Source of the DNA: Deltaproteobacteria bacterium
Lineage (GTDB): Bacteria > Desulfobacterota > DSM-4660 > Desulfatiglandales > B25-G16
DNA: 9,522 nucleotides
Assembly (NCBI GenBank): GCA_019308645.1
Contig: JAFDHR010000108.1
Span: forward strand, 1-9,522
Reading direction: 5' to 3'
The first letter of the stretch is position 1; each line of letters begins with the position of its first letter. Of this stretch, positions 1-5,470 are shown in pieces. The notes below the pieces were generated by a model, which worked only from the letters and a program-made list of their open reading frames with translations, was not told where the DNA came from and did not search any database. A program made the translations under genes and the position numbers.

Positions 1-335
1 TCTTTTTGGGCTAAAAAGAAACATTAACATGTGCGAGTTTCCCTATGCTTTTACAGTAATTCTAGATCCTTAATAAACCTTTCTTTCCCCTAACTGCGAG
101 GTTTGGGGGTTAGCGGAAATGATGAACCCTTAATAACCTACTTGTCCAAATACTTCGAAGCCTCAAATATTTCTATGCTAATTATTCAGCTAGCCAATGT
201 TCATCATTTCCACCAAGTCGGGGGTTCCGCTCAACTCCGCATTCTGCTTCCCAAAAAAGGAAAAACTTGCAGTAAGAGGTGCGACACAGTATAGTTACCG
301 CAAGGCAAAAAGAAATTTATCAGTGGAGGTCTAAA
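1..335. other. Leader region without a recognised gene
   Basis: I see no gene I can support here. A 63-codon reading frame from a TTG at 103 resembles nothing I know and has no convincing ribosome binding site. A second short frame from an ATG at 197 runs to the DUF433 leader and is equally anonymous. The stretch holds an imperfect direct repeat of CCTTAATAA(A)CCT at 68-80 and 128-139, a weak hairpin (87-94 with 109-116, one mismatch) and a plausible promoter at 267-295. It may be the tail of an upstream accessory unit. Confidence 0.5.
267..295 (+). promoter_or_regulatory. Putative sigma70-type promoter of the toxin-antitoxin pair
   Basis: TTGCAG at 267-272 and TATAGT at 290-295 are separated by exactly 17 nt. 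The -10 box matches the consensus at five of six positions and the -35 box at three of six. Transcription would start near 302, giving a leader of about 34 nt that contains the GGAGGT ribosome binding site of the DUF433 gene. This is a match by eye only. Confidence 0.4.
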
Positions 336-572
336 ATGATACCGTTAACCAGAATCACATTCGATCCTGATATCATGGGAGGGAAGCCCTGCATTCGTGG
401 CATGCGTGTTACTGTAGGGATGATCGTCGGTCTTGTTGCCTCGGGAAAAACCAAAGAGGAAATCTTGAAACTGTATCCCTACCTGGAAGCGAAAGACATT
501 GACGAAGCACTCGCTTACGCTGCATGGCGTGTCGAAGAAATCGACGTTCCACTCGATTCGGCATCGGCATGA
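336..572 (+). CDS. DUF433 family antitoxin-like protein
   Basis: A 78-residue protein with the DUF433 signature: DPDIMGGKPCIRGMRVTV near the N-terminus (about residues 10-27) and YPYLEAKDIDEALAYAA near residues 47-63. DUF433 proteins are small winged-helix or HTH-type DNA-binding proteins, often encoded next to a PIN-like DUF5615 protein and regarded as its antitoxin and autorepressor. I chose the ATG at 336 over an upstream ATG at 279 because a strong GGAGGT (325-330) lies 5 nt before it and the family homology starts there. The stop codon overlaps the start of the next gene (ATGA at 569-572), so the two are co-translated. The role as antitoxin is inferred from family and neighbour. Confidence 0.9.
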   Translation: MIPLTRITFDPDIMGGKPCIRGMRVTVGMIVGLVASGKTKEEILKLYPYLEAKDIDEALAYAAWRVEEIDVPLDSASA

Positions 573-937
573 AGCTGTTGATAGACATGAATCTTTCTCC
601 GAAGTGGGTGTCCGTACTGAAGGAAGCGGGCTTGGAGGCGGCCCACTGGTCCCGTATTGGCCGACCAGACGCTCCGGATTATGAAATTCTGGAATATGCC
701 AGGTCCAATGGATATGTCGTTTTCACGCATGATCTGGACTTTGGAACCATAATTGCTGCCACGAAAGCGGATTGTCCAAGTGTAATTCAAATTCGTACTC
801 AAGACGTAACTCCCGAACACCTCGGTTTGCTTGTAGTTTCAGCGCTTCAACAGTTTGAAAAGCACCTCGAAGAAGGTGCGATAATCACTATTGACCAAAA
901 GAAGTTGCGAGCCCGTATTCTTCCTTTACAAGCATAA
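569..937 (+). CDS. DUF5615 PIN-like protein, probable toxin of the DUF433 pair
   Basis: A 122-residue protein of the DUF5615 (Mut7-C-like PIN) family. Visible features are LLIDMNLSP with Asp6, DAPDYEIL with Asp34 and Asp37, and VFTHDLDFGT with Asp55 and Asp57. These acidic residues match the positions that bind metal in PIN-fold ribonucleases. The likely activity is RNA cleavage held in check by the upstream DUF433 protein, which is inference from the family. The start ATG overlaps the DUF433 stop by 4 nt and has no ribosome binding site of its own, pointing to translational coupling. A longer frame opening at 524 lies inside the antitoxin gene and is rejected. The TAA stop at the 3' end lies at the edge of an attC-like fold. 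Confidence 0.88.
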   Translation: MKLLIDMNLSPKWVSVLKEAGLEAAHWSRIGRPDAPDYEILEYARSNGYVVFTHDLDFGTIIAATKADCPSVIQIRTQDVTPEHLGLLVVSALQQFEKHLEEGAIITIDQKKLRARILPLQA

Positions 938-1075
938 CCAGGATTCTAAGAAGCAGAACAATCGCATGCACCTTGACACACAAAGCTATGGCATTTTTAG
1001 CATTAGCATCATTTTGTGTAAAACTTCCTATTTGCCAGGCCCTCATCGGCTTTGGGTGCAGGTGATGCGTTATCT
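932..1075 (+). mobile_element. Possible long attC-like recombination site (weak)
   Basis: ATAAC at 934-938, overlapping the toxin stop codon, is complementary to GTTAT at 1069-1073. Inside, CGCATGCACC (963-972) pairs with GGTGCA (1055-1060) plus TGCG (1066-1069, which shares its last G with GTTAT). At the centre ACACAAAGCTATG (978-990) pairs with CATTAGC (1001-1007) and TTTGTGT (1013-1019), with small bulges. The nested layout, the length of about 144 nt, and the position between one gene's stop and the next gene's start 19 nt further on recall long integron attC sites. Against it, the right box GTTATCT does not fit GTTRRRY and the left arm carries about 24 extra unpaired bases. Confidence 0.3.
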
Positions 1076-1093
1076 GGCGGCATGGGAGTTTGG

Positions 1094-1768
1094 ATGACGA
1101 AAAAGATGGATAGTATAAGTGCACATGATGAAGAAGCAGCCCAATATGATCAGCAAGCCCGTGAATACAACTGTTATGCACATGACGTGCTCTTCGGTAT
1201 GAGCTTTGAATATGTAAATCCTCACGACTGCCTTCTTGATATCGGAATAGGTACCGGGCTTGCCTCCCTGCCCTTTGCCAAAGCGGGCCTAAAAGTCTTC
1301 GGATTTGACGGTTCCACTGAAATGCTGAATATCTGTAAATCGAAATCTTTCGCAAAGGAACTGAAGGTCTTCGACTTGCAAAATACACCATTGCCTTATT
1401 CCGATGGCTTCTTCGGCCATGTGATTTCTTGCGGCGTTTTTCACTTTTTCGGTGAACTGGAGCCAATCATGAAAGAGGTCTTACGGATTATCAAACCAAG
1501 AGGCATCTTCGCCTTCACCGTTGCGGCGCAGACCTATGAGGAAGAAAAGGCAACCGGTCTCAACCCGCAAGGCTATTCAGAGACACCTACCCCTTGGGGT
1601 GTAGCAATATTCACACACAGTGATGGATACATCGCCAATCTTCTACAAGACCACGGCTTCGACATGCTGAAGATCCAGAAAATCCTGATACGGGGTGGAA
1701 ATGAAGATAGCGATGACATGTTGTTTAAAGCTTACGTCGCACGACGAGCAGGTACTGGACCTTCCTGA
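1094..1768 (+). CDS. Class I SAM-dependent methyltransferase
   Basis: A 224-residue protein with a Rossmann-type methyltransferase fold. Motif I, LLDIGIGTG (residues 47-55), binds S-adenosylmethionine. The acidic residue after strand beta2 is in FGFDGS (about residue 72). PLPYSDGFFGHVISC (99-113) corresponds to the motif IV region and LRIIKPRGIFAF (130-141) to the post-motif region, so it belongs to the Methyltransf_11/25 type. The substrate cannot be told from the sequence. The ATG at 1094 has GGGAG (1084-1088) 5 nt upstream; an upstream in-frame extension to 1052 has no ribosome binding site and covers the attC-like fold. It has no operon partner: 156 nt separate it from the toxin gene and 180 nt from the transglutaminase gene, consistent with a single-gene cassette. 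Confidence 0.87.
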   Translation: MTKKMDSISAHDEEAAQYDQQAREYNCYAHDVLFGMSFEYVNPHDCLLDIGIGTGLASLPFAKAGLKVFGFDGSTEMLNICKSKSFAKELKVFDLQNTPLPYSDGFFGHVISCGVFHFFGELEPIMKEVLRIIKPRGIFAFTVAAQTYEEEKATGLNPQGYSETPTPWGVAIFTHSDGYIANLLQDHGFDMLKIQKILIRGGNEDSDDMLFKAYVARRAGTGPS

Positions 1769-1843
1769 GAATGTGTGAGGATCTGTGGGTATTAAAAAGA
1801 GACTGGCGAAGGCGTCACGTATCATGTGTCAATTGAATCCGGC

Positions 1844-1902
1844 ACCCAACCAGGGCGTCCAGCCGACGCCCTAAAGGCCACGACTGATACCTGTCGTTGG
1901 AC
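1844..1902 (+). mobile_element. attC: attC-like site (59-nt integron cassette recombination site)
   Basis: The element starts with ACCCAAC (1844-1850), which fits the R'' consensus RYYYAAC. It ends with GTTGGAC (1896-1902), which fits the R' consensus GTTRRRY. Total length is 59 nt, the classical size. The fold is symmetrical: CCAAC pairs with GTTGG, then two 9-nt unpaired segments, then CAGCCG (1860-1865) pairs with CGACTG (1881-1886) with one mismatch. Next come two 2-nt bulges (AC and CA), and GCC (1868-1870) pairs with GGC (1876-1878) around a CTAAA loop. A competing 7-bp hairpin, GGGCGTC (1853-1859) with GACGCCC (1865-1871), is also possible. It lies 75 nt after the methyltransferase stop and 46 nt before the next start. 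No integrase is visible. Confidence 0.55.
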
Positions 1903-1948
1903 GGCACTGTCCTTGCCAAATTATAGTGATGACATTGGAGGGCGTAAA

Positions 1949-2647
1949 TTGAAGTCAAATCAAAGATTAGCCGATTATGATAACCCATTGGTTCGAGAGA
2001 CAGCCGAAAGGTTGATCGGTGATGCAAACACTGTTCGCGAAAAGTTGAACAGACTGTTTCATTACGTGCGAGATGATATTAAGTTTGGCTTTACCCAAGA
2101 CGGTGATCTGGTAAAGGCTTCCACCACAATCAGACTTGGAAAGGGGCAGTGTAATACCAAAGGGGCCTTGTTATTGGCCCTTTGTAAGGTTGTTGGAATA
2201 CCTGCCCGCATCCACTTTTCGTTGATAAAGAAGGCGATACAAAGGGGACTTTTCACCGGTCTGGGCTACAAGCTGATGCCACCCTTGTTGTCTCATAGTT
2301 GGATTGAAGTGGATGTTGATAGGAAATGGCGGAGCATTGATTCATATATCAATGATGAGGAGTACTACCTGGCAGCCAAATCAAAGCTAAAGAAGAAACG
2401 ATGGGATACAGGGTATTCAGTCTCTTGTCCAGGCGGAGAATGCAGTTGTGACTTCAATATTGATCAAGACGTATTCGTGCAAATGGGGGCAGTAGTTGGT
2501 GATCATGGTGTCTGGGGTGATCCGGGCGACTATTATGCAACGGATCAATATCAAAACCGCCCAAATGCTATGAAGTTGTTTCTTTACAGGCTAATGATTT
2601 GGAGAATCAATAGGAGGATAGAGTCCATGCGAAGAGGGTATAAGTAA
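1949..2647 (+). CDS. Transglutaminase-like (papain-fold) protein
   Basis: A 232-residue protein of the transglutaminase-like superfamily. The catalytic triad is visible: Cys68 in GKGQCNTKG, His116 in LSHSWIEV and Asp131 in RSIDSY. A later segment, GDHGVWGDPGDYY, is followed by a basic C-terminus rich in Arg. Bacterial members are usually thiol proteases or amidases rather than cross-linking enzymes; the substrate here is unknown. No signal peptide is seen, so a cytoplasmic location is likely. I chose the TTG at 1949 because GGAGGG (1937-1942) lies 6 nt before it and the family similarity begins just after. A longer frame from a GTG at 1826 would be 273 residues, but its first 41 codons run through the attC-like element and look non-coding. 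The start is the least certain part. Confidence 0.82.
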   Translation: MKSNQRLADYDNPLVRETAERLIGDANTVREKLNRLFHYVRDDIKFGFTQDGDLVKASTTIRLGKGQCNTKGALLLALCKVVGIPARIHFSLIKKAIQRGLFTGLGYKLMPPLLSHSWIEVDVDRKWRSIDSYINDEEYYLAAKSKLKKKRWDTGYSVSCPGGECSCDFNIDQDVFVQMGAVVGDHGVWGDPGDYYATDQYQNRPNAMKLFLYRLMIWRINRRIESMRRGYK

Positions 2648-2768
2648 GTAAAGTCTTTTTGACAAAACTCTTTAATGTGAATTTAAGTAAATAGAATTAG
2701 GTTTAAGTAATTAAGGATTTAAGATGAAAAGCCTAACCCATCAGACCACCTACCTCTATTCCGCTGGC

Positions 2769-2820
2769 GCCCTTCGACAACCTCAGGACTTTCAGCCCTT
2801 CGACAATCTCAGGACTTTCA
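2769..2820. repeat. Two tandem copies of a 26-bp dispersed-type repeat
   Basis: GCCCTTCGACAACCTCAGG begins the copy at 2769-2794 and recurs at 2795-2820 with one difference (C at 2781, T at 2807). The core CCTTCGACAA(N)CTCAGG can form a small hairpin and resembles a short interspersed repeat that recurs in many environmental bacterial genomes. That comparison is from memory, not from a search. The repeat lies 65 nt before the flavoprotein start, inside an in-frame but unlikely N-terminal extension. Confidence 0.8.
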
Positions 2821-2885
2821 GCTTCATAGGGGCAGGTGATCTTCAGCGTAAGAGCTGCTCAAATAAAAAGAAGAGGAGCGTATTA

Positions 2886-3530
2886 ATGAAAAACAATAGT
2901 GATTCGATTCGAGAAGGCTTCAGTCATTATTTTACAAAGCGAAGAATCACAGGAATTGTTGGTAGCCCAAGGAAAAACGGAAACTCGGATGTACTTTTAA
3001 ACCATATTTTGAGCGGGGCAAAAGAGGAGAATGTATTCACCGAAAAAATTCATTTACGCGACTACCAGTTCCAGCCGTGTATTGGATGCGAGAAATGCAG
3101 AAAAGATAAGATATGTACCGGATTGAATGACGGGATGTCTCTTTTGTATCCAAAAATATTGGATTCTCAGGGCCTGATCCTCATATCACCTACTCACAAC
3201 TATAATGTCACGGCATGGATGAAGGCATTTATTGATCGTCTCTACTGTTTCTATGACTTCGATAACAATCGCCCAAGAGGATGGTCGAGTCGTTTGGCAA
3301 ATCAAGGGCGCAAGGCTGTTTTGGCAGCGGTCTGTGAGCAGGAATCCAAAGAGGATATGGGGTTTACTCTTGAGGCGATGCGTCGTCCCCTCATAGCATT
3401 GGGGTACGAAATCATAGGAGAATTGTTAGTTTTTGCAGTCTTTGACAAGGGGAAAGTAAAGGAGAAAAAGGACATCTTGGTCAGGGCCTCAAGTCTTGGA
3501 GTGAATTTAGCAAAATCTCTCTCGGGATAA
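2886..3530 (+). CDS. Iron-sulfur flavoprotein / NADPH-dependent FMN reductase family protein
   Basis: A 214-residue flavodoxin-fold protein. GIVGSPRKNGNS (about residues 23-34) is the FMN phosphate-binding loop and SPTHNYNVTAWMKAFIDR (101-118) is the second flavin-contact region. Cys65, Cys68, Cys71 and Cys77 form a C-x2-C-x2-C-x5-C motif, the compact arrangement that binds a [4Fe-4S] cluster in archaeal and bacterial iron-sulfur flavoproteins (Isf). A role in electron transfer between ferredoxin-like donors and FMN is likely; the partner is unknown. I chose the ATG at 2886 because AGAGGAG (2872-2878) lies 7 nt upstream and the conserved fold starts shortly after. The reading frame extends back to 2724, but the extra 54 codons cross a tandem DNA repeat and look spurious. 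Confidence 0.88.
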   Translation: MKNNSDSIREGFSHYFTKRRITGIVGSPRKNGNSDVLLNHILSGAKEENVFTEKIHLRDYQFQPCIGCEKCRKDKICTGLNDGMSLLYPKILDSQGLILISPTHNYNVTAWMKAFIDRLYCFYDFDNNRPRGWSSRLANQGRKAVLAAVCEQESKEDMGFTLEAMRRPLIALGYEIIGELLVFAVFDKGKVKEKKDILVRASSLGVNLAKSLSG

Positions 3531-3533
3531 TGA

Positions 3534-3572
3534 GGGGAACTGGCTATTCTGCAAGAATAACGTTCTATCCCC
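3534..3572 (+). terminator. Hairpin after the flavoprotein gene, possible terminator
   Basis: The hairpin lies 3 nt after the stop codon. TATTCT (3545-3550) and AGAATA (3554-3559) pair perfectly around a GCA loop. Outside them GAAC (3537-3540) pairs with GTTC (3562-3565), and after a TAT bulge GGG pairs with CCC. A run of T does not follow directly (only TTTTT about 25 nt later), so it is not a classical intrinsic terminator. It could protect the 3' end of the message. Confidence 0.35.
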
Positions 3573-3713
3573 AGTCTTTATCTGGAGGCTACCACTATCG
3601 TTTTTCCAAAGAATAAAATTGATTGATTTACCCCCTCCTTCCATCTAATCCTCCTCCCTCGAAAAAAATATCAACGGAAGTTATGTAATTTTAAAGAAAA
3701 TTGCATTTTTTTC

Positions 3714-3736
3714 TTGACAAAAGGGATGGTTTTGTC
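3714..3736 (+). promoter_or_regulatory. TTGACA box inside a perfect inverted repeat, dcw promoter region
   Basis: TTGACA at 3714-3719 is a perfect -35 hexamer. It overlaps an inverted repeat GACAAAA (3716-3722), 7-nt spacer, TTTTGTC (3730-3736). The half-site centres are 14 nt apart, as in many dimeric repressor operators. At 16-18 nt spacing the only -10 candidates are poor (TCACAG at 3737-3742), so either the promoter is weak or it needs an activator. The repeat may instead be an operator for an unknown regulator. Confidence 0.45.
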
Positions 3737-3740
3737 TCAC

Positions 3741-3770
3741 AGTGTCATAAAGTGGTAAAAAGTGGGACAA
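3741..3770 (+). promoter_or_regulatory. MraZ-box-like direct repeats upstream of mraZ
   Basis: Three adjacent 10-bp units, AGTGTCATAA, AGTGGTAAAA and AGTGGGACAA, end 4 nt before the mraZ start codon. MraZ is known to bind direct GTGGG/TGGGN repeats with a 10-bp period upstream of its own gene. The third unit fits best and the first worst. Binding here would block the promoter or the translation start, giving negative feedback on the whole dcw operon. The family behaviour is established; binding at this site is inferred. Confidence 0.7.
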
Positions 3771-3774
3771 ATAT

Positions 3775-4233
3775 ATGGAAAATCCTGTAAATGACCTTTT
3801 TGAGGGTAGATCAAGACATTCACTTGATGAAAAGGGAAGATTGGCTATTCCAGCCCGTTTCAAGGAGATTTTGAAAAAAAGGACTGATTCATCCCTTGTT
3901 GTTACCAATCTTAACAACTGTTTGGTAGCCTTTGCAAGGGATGATTGGCAGAAAATAAAAGAGAAGGCAGTAAATCTCCCGCTCTTTGATTCTGCGGCAA
4001 ATATCTACATACGGTATTTTATATCTGGCGCTATAGAGTGCCCCTTAAAACAGGGCAGGATTTTGATTCCTTCAAACCTGAGAGAGTTGGCCGGATTAAA
4101 TAAAGAGGTAGTGTTAGTGGGCCATTTAACCAGATTTGAAATCTGGGATAAGGTCAAGTGGGATGAAGAGTTCGAAAGGGCTAAGAAATCTTTTCCAGGG
4201 GTAAGCCAATCTCTTTCCGATATGGGAATTTGA
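3775..4233 (+). CDS. mraZ: Transcriptional regulator MraZ
   Basis: A 152-residue protein with two SpoVT-AbrB-type DNA-binding domains. The first has SLDEKGRLAIPARF (about residues 16-29) and the second LKQGRILIPSNLRELAGL (91-108). MraZ forms a ring-shaped oligomer that binds the dcw promoter and regulates the cluster, including its own gene. The usual family start lies near the FEGRSRHSLDEKGR segment. Here the ATG at 3775 adds about eight residues, but no alternative start lies closer. No clear Shine-Dalgarno sequence precedes it, because the MraZ-box repeats fill that space; translation may be weak or tied to repressor binding. rsmH follows after 12 nt. Confidence 0.97.
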   Translation: MENPVNDLFEGRSRHSLDEKGRLAIPARFKEILKKRTDSSLVVTNLNNCLVAFARDDWQKIKEKAVNLPLFDSAANIYIRYFISGAIECPLKQGRILIPSNLRELAGLNKEVVLVGHLTRFEIWDKVKWDEEFERAKKSFPGVSQSLSDMGI

Positions 4234-4245
4234 TAGGGGGAGAAG

Positions 4246-5190
4246 ATGGCAATTTCTCATCAACCGGTAATGGTTGATGAGGTTATTCAGTATCTGATTA
4301 CTATTCCTGAGGGGATATATGTTGATGGGACAGTGGGAACTGGTGGACATAGTCTGGAGATTTGCAAAAGGATAGCCCCAAAAGGAAAGCTGATTTGCTT
4401 AGATATTGATAGATCATCAATACAATTAGCTAGGGAAAGACTTTCTCCTTTTGGAGACAAGGTCAAGATAGTTACGGAAAGCTACGTTGCTTTAGATAGG
4501 GTACTTAAAAGAATCGGAATTGATAGGGTAAACGGAATTTTATTAGATCTTGGTTTGTCATCCTATCAGTTAGAGTCGTCCGGCAGAGGTTTTAGTTTTA
4601 TAAAGGATGAACCTTTGGATATGAGAATGGACGAGGACAAGGGTGAAACTGCTGGTGAATTGGTTAACAGCATTTCTATGGAAGGGCTGCAGGAGCTTCT
4701 ATGGGTTTATGCTCAGGAGAGATGGGCCAAGCGGATCGCTCGGGCTATTGTTGAAGAGAGGCGAAAAGGCCCTATAACTTCAAGCCGGCAATTAGCCCTG
4801 CTTATTGAAATTACTATTCCTGCTAAATATCGTCCTCGAAAAAGGCATCCTGCTACCAAGACCTTTCAGGCACTCAGGATAGCTGTTAATAGGGAGCTAC
4901 AAAATATAGCTGCTTTTTTAGAGAAATGCCCTTCATTGCTTGTTAAAGGGGGAAGGGTAGTGGTGATATCGTATCATTCATTGGAGGATAGGCTTGTTAA
5001 ACAGGCCTTTCATCAACGGGAGAAAGAAAACATATCTCCTCGAAAACTCCCTATTTTTCCTACCAAAAGCCCTCCCCTTATGAAGGCCTTGATAAGAAAG
5101 GGGCTTAGGCCTAGCCATATGGAGGTGACTGTCAACCCAAGAGCCAGAAGCGCTATAATGAGAATAGCAGAAAGAACTTACAATGAATAA
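4246..5190 (+). CDS. rsmH: 16S rRNA (cytosine(1402)-N(4))-methyltransferase RsmH
   Basis: A 314-residue cytoplasmic enzyme (also called MraW) that methylates N4 of C1402 in 16S rRNA using S-adenosylmethionine, tuning the ribosomal P site. Family motifs visible are HQPVMVDEV (residues 5-13), the SAM-binding DGTVGTGGHS (27-36), CLDIDRSSIQLA (51-62), LLDLGLSSYQLE (99-110) and, near the C-terminus, the conserved VVISYHSLEDRLVKQAF. Length is normal for the family. AGGGGGAG (4235-4242) lies 3 nt before the ATG. The 3' end overlaps ftsL by 8 nt, so the two are likely translationally coupled. Confidence 0.98.
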   Translation: MAISHQPVMVDEVIQYLITIPEGIYVDGTVGTGGHSLEICKRIAPKGKLICLDIDRSSIQLARERLSPFGDKVKIVTESYVALDRVLKRIGIDRVNGILLDLGLSSYQLESSGRGFSFIKDEPLDMRMDEDKGETAGELVNSISMEGLQELLWVYAQERWAKRIARAIVEERRKGPITSSRQLALLIEITIPAKYRPRKRHPATKTFQALRIAVNRELQNIAAFLEKCPSLLVKGGRVVVISYHSLEDRLVKQAFHQREKENISPRKLPIFPTKSPPLMKALIRKGLRPSHMEVTVNPRARSAIMRIAERTYNE

Positions 5191-5470
5191 GAAAAAAAAT
5201 GGATCTATAAAAGTATTCCATTTTTTTGTAATGATGCTTCTTTTATTTTTATTAGTAGGAATTTCTCATGTCTGGGTGAATTTTAAAAGGACACAAATGG
5301 GGTATTCGTTGAGCCAAATAAAAAAGGAGATAGGGCAAATTGGGGAATACAACAGAAAGCTGAAGTTAGAAATAGCTTCTTTGAAGTCAACTGAAAGTTT
5401 GGAAAATAAGGCGGGTAAAGAATTTGGTTTAAGATATCCATCGCCTAAGCAGATAGTTTTTTTGCCATGA
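5183..5470 (+). CDS. ftsL: Cell division protein FtsL
   Basis: A 95-residue bitopic membrane protein. A short basic cytoplasmic N-terminus (KKKNGSIK) precedes one membrane segment (about residues 11-33). A periplasmic coiled-coil stretch follows (about 37-68), and the protein ends in FGLRYPSPKQIVFL, typical of FtsL. FtsL works with FtsB and FtsQ to activate septal peptidoglycan synthesis by FtsW and FtsI. Identification rests on the topology, the C-terminal motif and the position between rsmH and ftsI, since FtsL is poorly conserved in sequence. It overlaps rsmH by 8 nt and ftsI by 4 nt (ATGA), and only a weak AG-rich stretch precedes its start. Confidence 0.94.
   Translation: MNKKKNGSIKVFHFFVMMLLLFLLVGISHVWVNFKRTQMGYSLSQIKKEIGQIGEYNRKLKLEIASLKSTESLENKAGKEFGLRYPSPKQIVFLP

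Noticed and set aside
87..116. Inverted repeat CCCCTAAC with GTTAGCGG, considered as a terminator or a short attC.
   Set aside because: It has one mismatch, a 14-nt loop and no T run, and at 30 nt it is too short for attC.
229..300. A third attC-like candidate before the antitoxin gene, with GCTCAAC at 229-235, GTTACCG at 294-300 and inner CTGC/GCAG and CGCA/TGCG pairs.
   Set aside because: The two end boxes pair at only three bases, GTTACCG does not fit the consensus, and the spacers are unequal.
1052..1096. A peptide GAGDALSGGMGVW that resembles the PfkB sugar-kinase signature, just before the methyltransferase.
   Set aside because: Only about 13 residues match, no other kinase sequence precedes it, and the DNA is explained by the attC-like arm and the methyltransferase ribosome binding site.
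888..1466. Long minus-strand frame of 192 codons opposite the methyltransferase.
   Set aside because: It is a shadow of the methyltransferase gene, with no recognisable domain.
1826..1948. GTG start at 1826 giving a 41-residue N-terminal extension of the transglutaminase-like protein.
   Set aside because: The extension crosses the attC-like element and has no family similarity, while TTG 1949 has a strong ribosome binding site.
3507..3644. A 45-codon minus-strand frame with a good upstream GGGAGGAGGA motif.
   Set aside because: The motif comes from a pyrimidine-rich tract on the + strand, the peptide is not recognisable, and it overlaps the flavoprotein 3' end and its hairpin.
3694..3715. 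Inverted repeat AAGAAAA / TTTTCTT upstream of the mraZ promoter, considered as a terminator.
   Set aside because: The stem is almost entirely A-T pairs and would be too weak; it is likely just AT-rich promoter DNA.
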